Source: Chrysomallon squamiferum
Taxonomy: Eukaryota; Mollusca; Gastropoda; Neomphalida; Peltospiridae
Length of the DNA stretch: 17,500 nt
NCBI GenBank assembly: GCA_012295275.1
Contig: CM022675.1
Location: 10,832,016-10,849,515 of the forward strand
Direction: 5' to 3'
Part shown: positions 17,497 to 17,500 of the stretch, piece by piece
How the letters are laid out: every line of letters starts with the position of its first letter
Numbering within the stretch: the stretch's first letter is position 1
The notes under the pieces: generated by a model
What the model saw: the letters and a program-made list of their open reading frames with translations, nothing else
What the model was told of the DNA's origin: nothing
The model's database searches: none
Made by a program: the position numbers and the translations under genes

Positions 17497-17500
17497 GTTT

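Larger units (their letters stand above)
14966..17500 (-). other. Intron of the Scr gene (3' portion)
   Basis: Sequence upstream of the homeobox exon is treated as intron because the exon begins at an acceptor and no hexapeptide (YPWM-type) coding exon is visible on the minus strand up to 17500. It is mostly AT-rich with microsatellites at 14991-15141, 15245-15306, 16069-16385 and 16566-16668, plus one more complex island at 16680-16900. At least 2.5 kb long; the donor lies outside the window. Confidence 0.7.

Overview
This window looks like animal nuclear DNA: no operons, no densely packed ORFs, AT-rich sequence, and a very high load of microsatellites and homopolymers. Only one protein-coding segment is convincing. 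It is a homeobox exon on the minus strand (14685-14965) encoding the end of an Antennapedia-class Hox protein. The residues just before the homeodomain (GETKR), the SYTR start, and the KKEHK end point to the Scr/Hox5 paralogue group. Asn39, Lys24, Tyr22 and a tail reading SHIAKNMN differ from the fly protein and suit a lophotrochozoan. An enormous, microsatellite-packed, gene-poor Hox neighbourhood would fit a cephalopod mollusc such as an octopus. That host call is an inference, not something the sequence proves.

Layout. Transcription of the Hox gene runs from high to low coordinates. 14966-17500 is intron; the upstream exon, which should carry the YPWM hexapeptide, was not found and probably lies beyond 17500. 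14685-14965 is the terminal coding exon. 14263-14684 is the likely 3' UTR, relatively GC-rich, ending near a cluster of minus-strand AATAAA signals at 14245-14262. Everything from 1 to about 14240 lies 3' of the gene and is apparently non-coding.

The non-coding part alternates between two textures. One is simple repeats: (CT)n up to 185 bp, (AAT)n, (CA/TA)n, AAAT- and AAAAT-type arrays, mosaic triplets and poly-A/T. The other is short islands of more complex, CpG-containing sequence at about 940-1345, 2100-2340, 3551-3960, 4591-4960, 5560-5860, 8440-8860, 13881-14240 and 16680-16900. These are the best candidates for conserved regulatory DNA. Two of them share a TGATTTATTG Hox/PBC-like site. 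A few non-microsatellite repeats are visible: a CT-array-associated motif in three copies, a diverged duplication at 186-bp offset, and a repeat pair at the right edge.

No transposon ORF, rRNA, CRISPR array, or clear tRNA or microRNA was seen. In particular, miR-10, which sits between Hox4 and Hox5 in many bilaterians, was not found by eye. I see no new multi-gene system. The interest lies in Hox regulatory architecture embedded in repeats.
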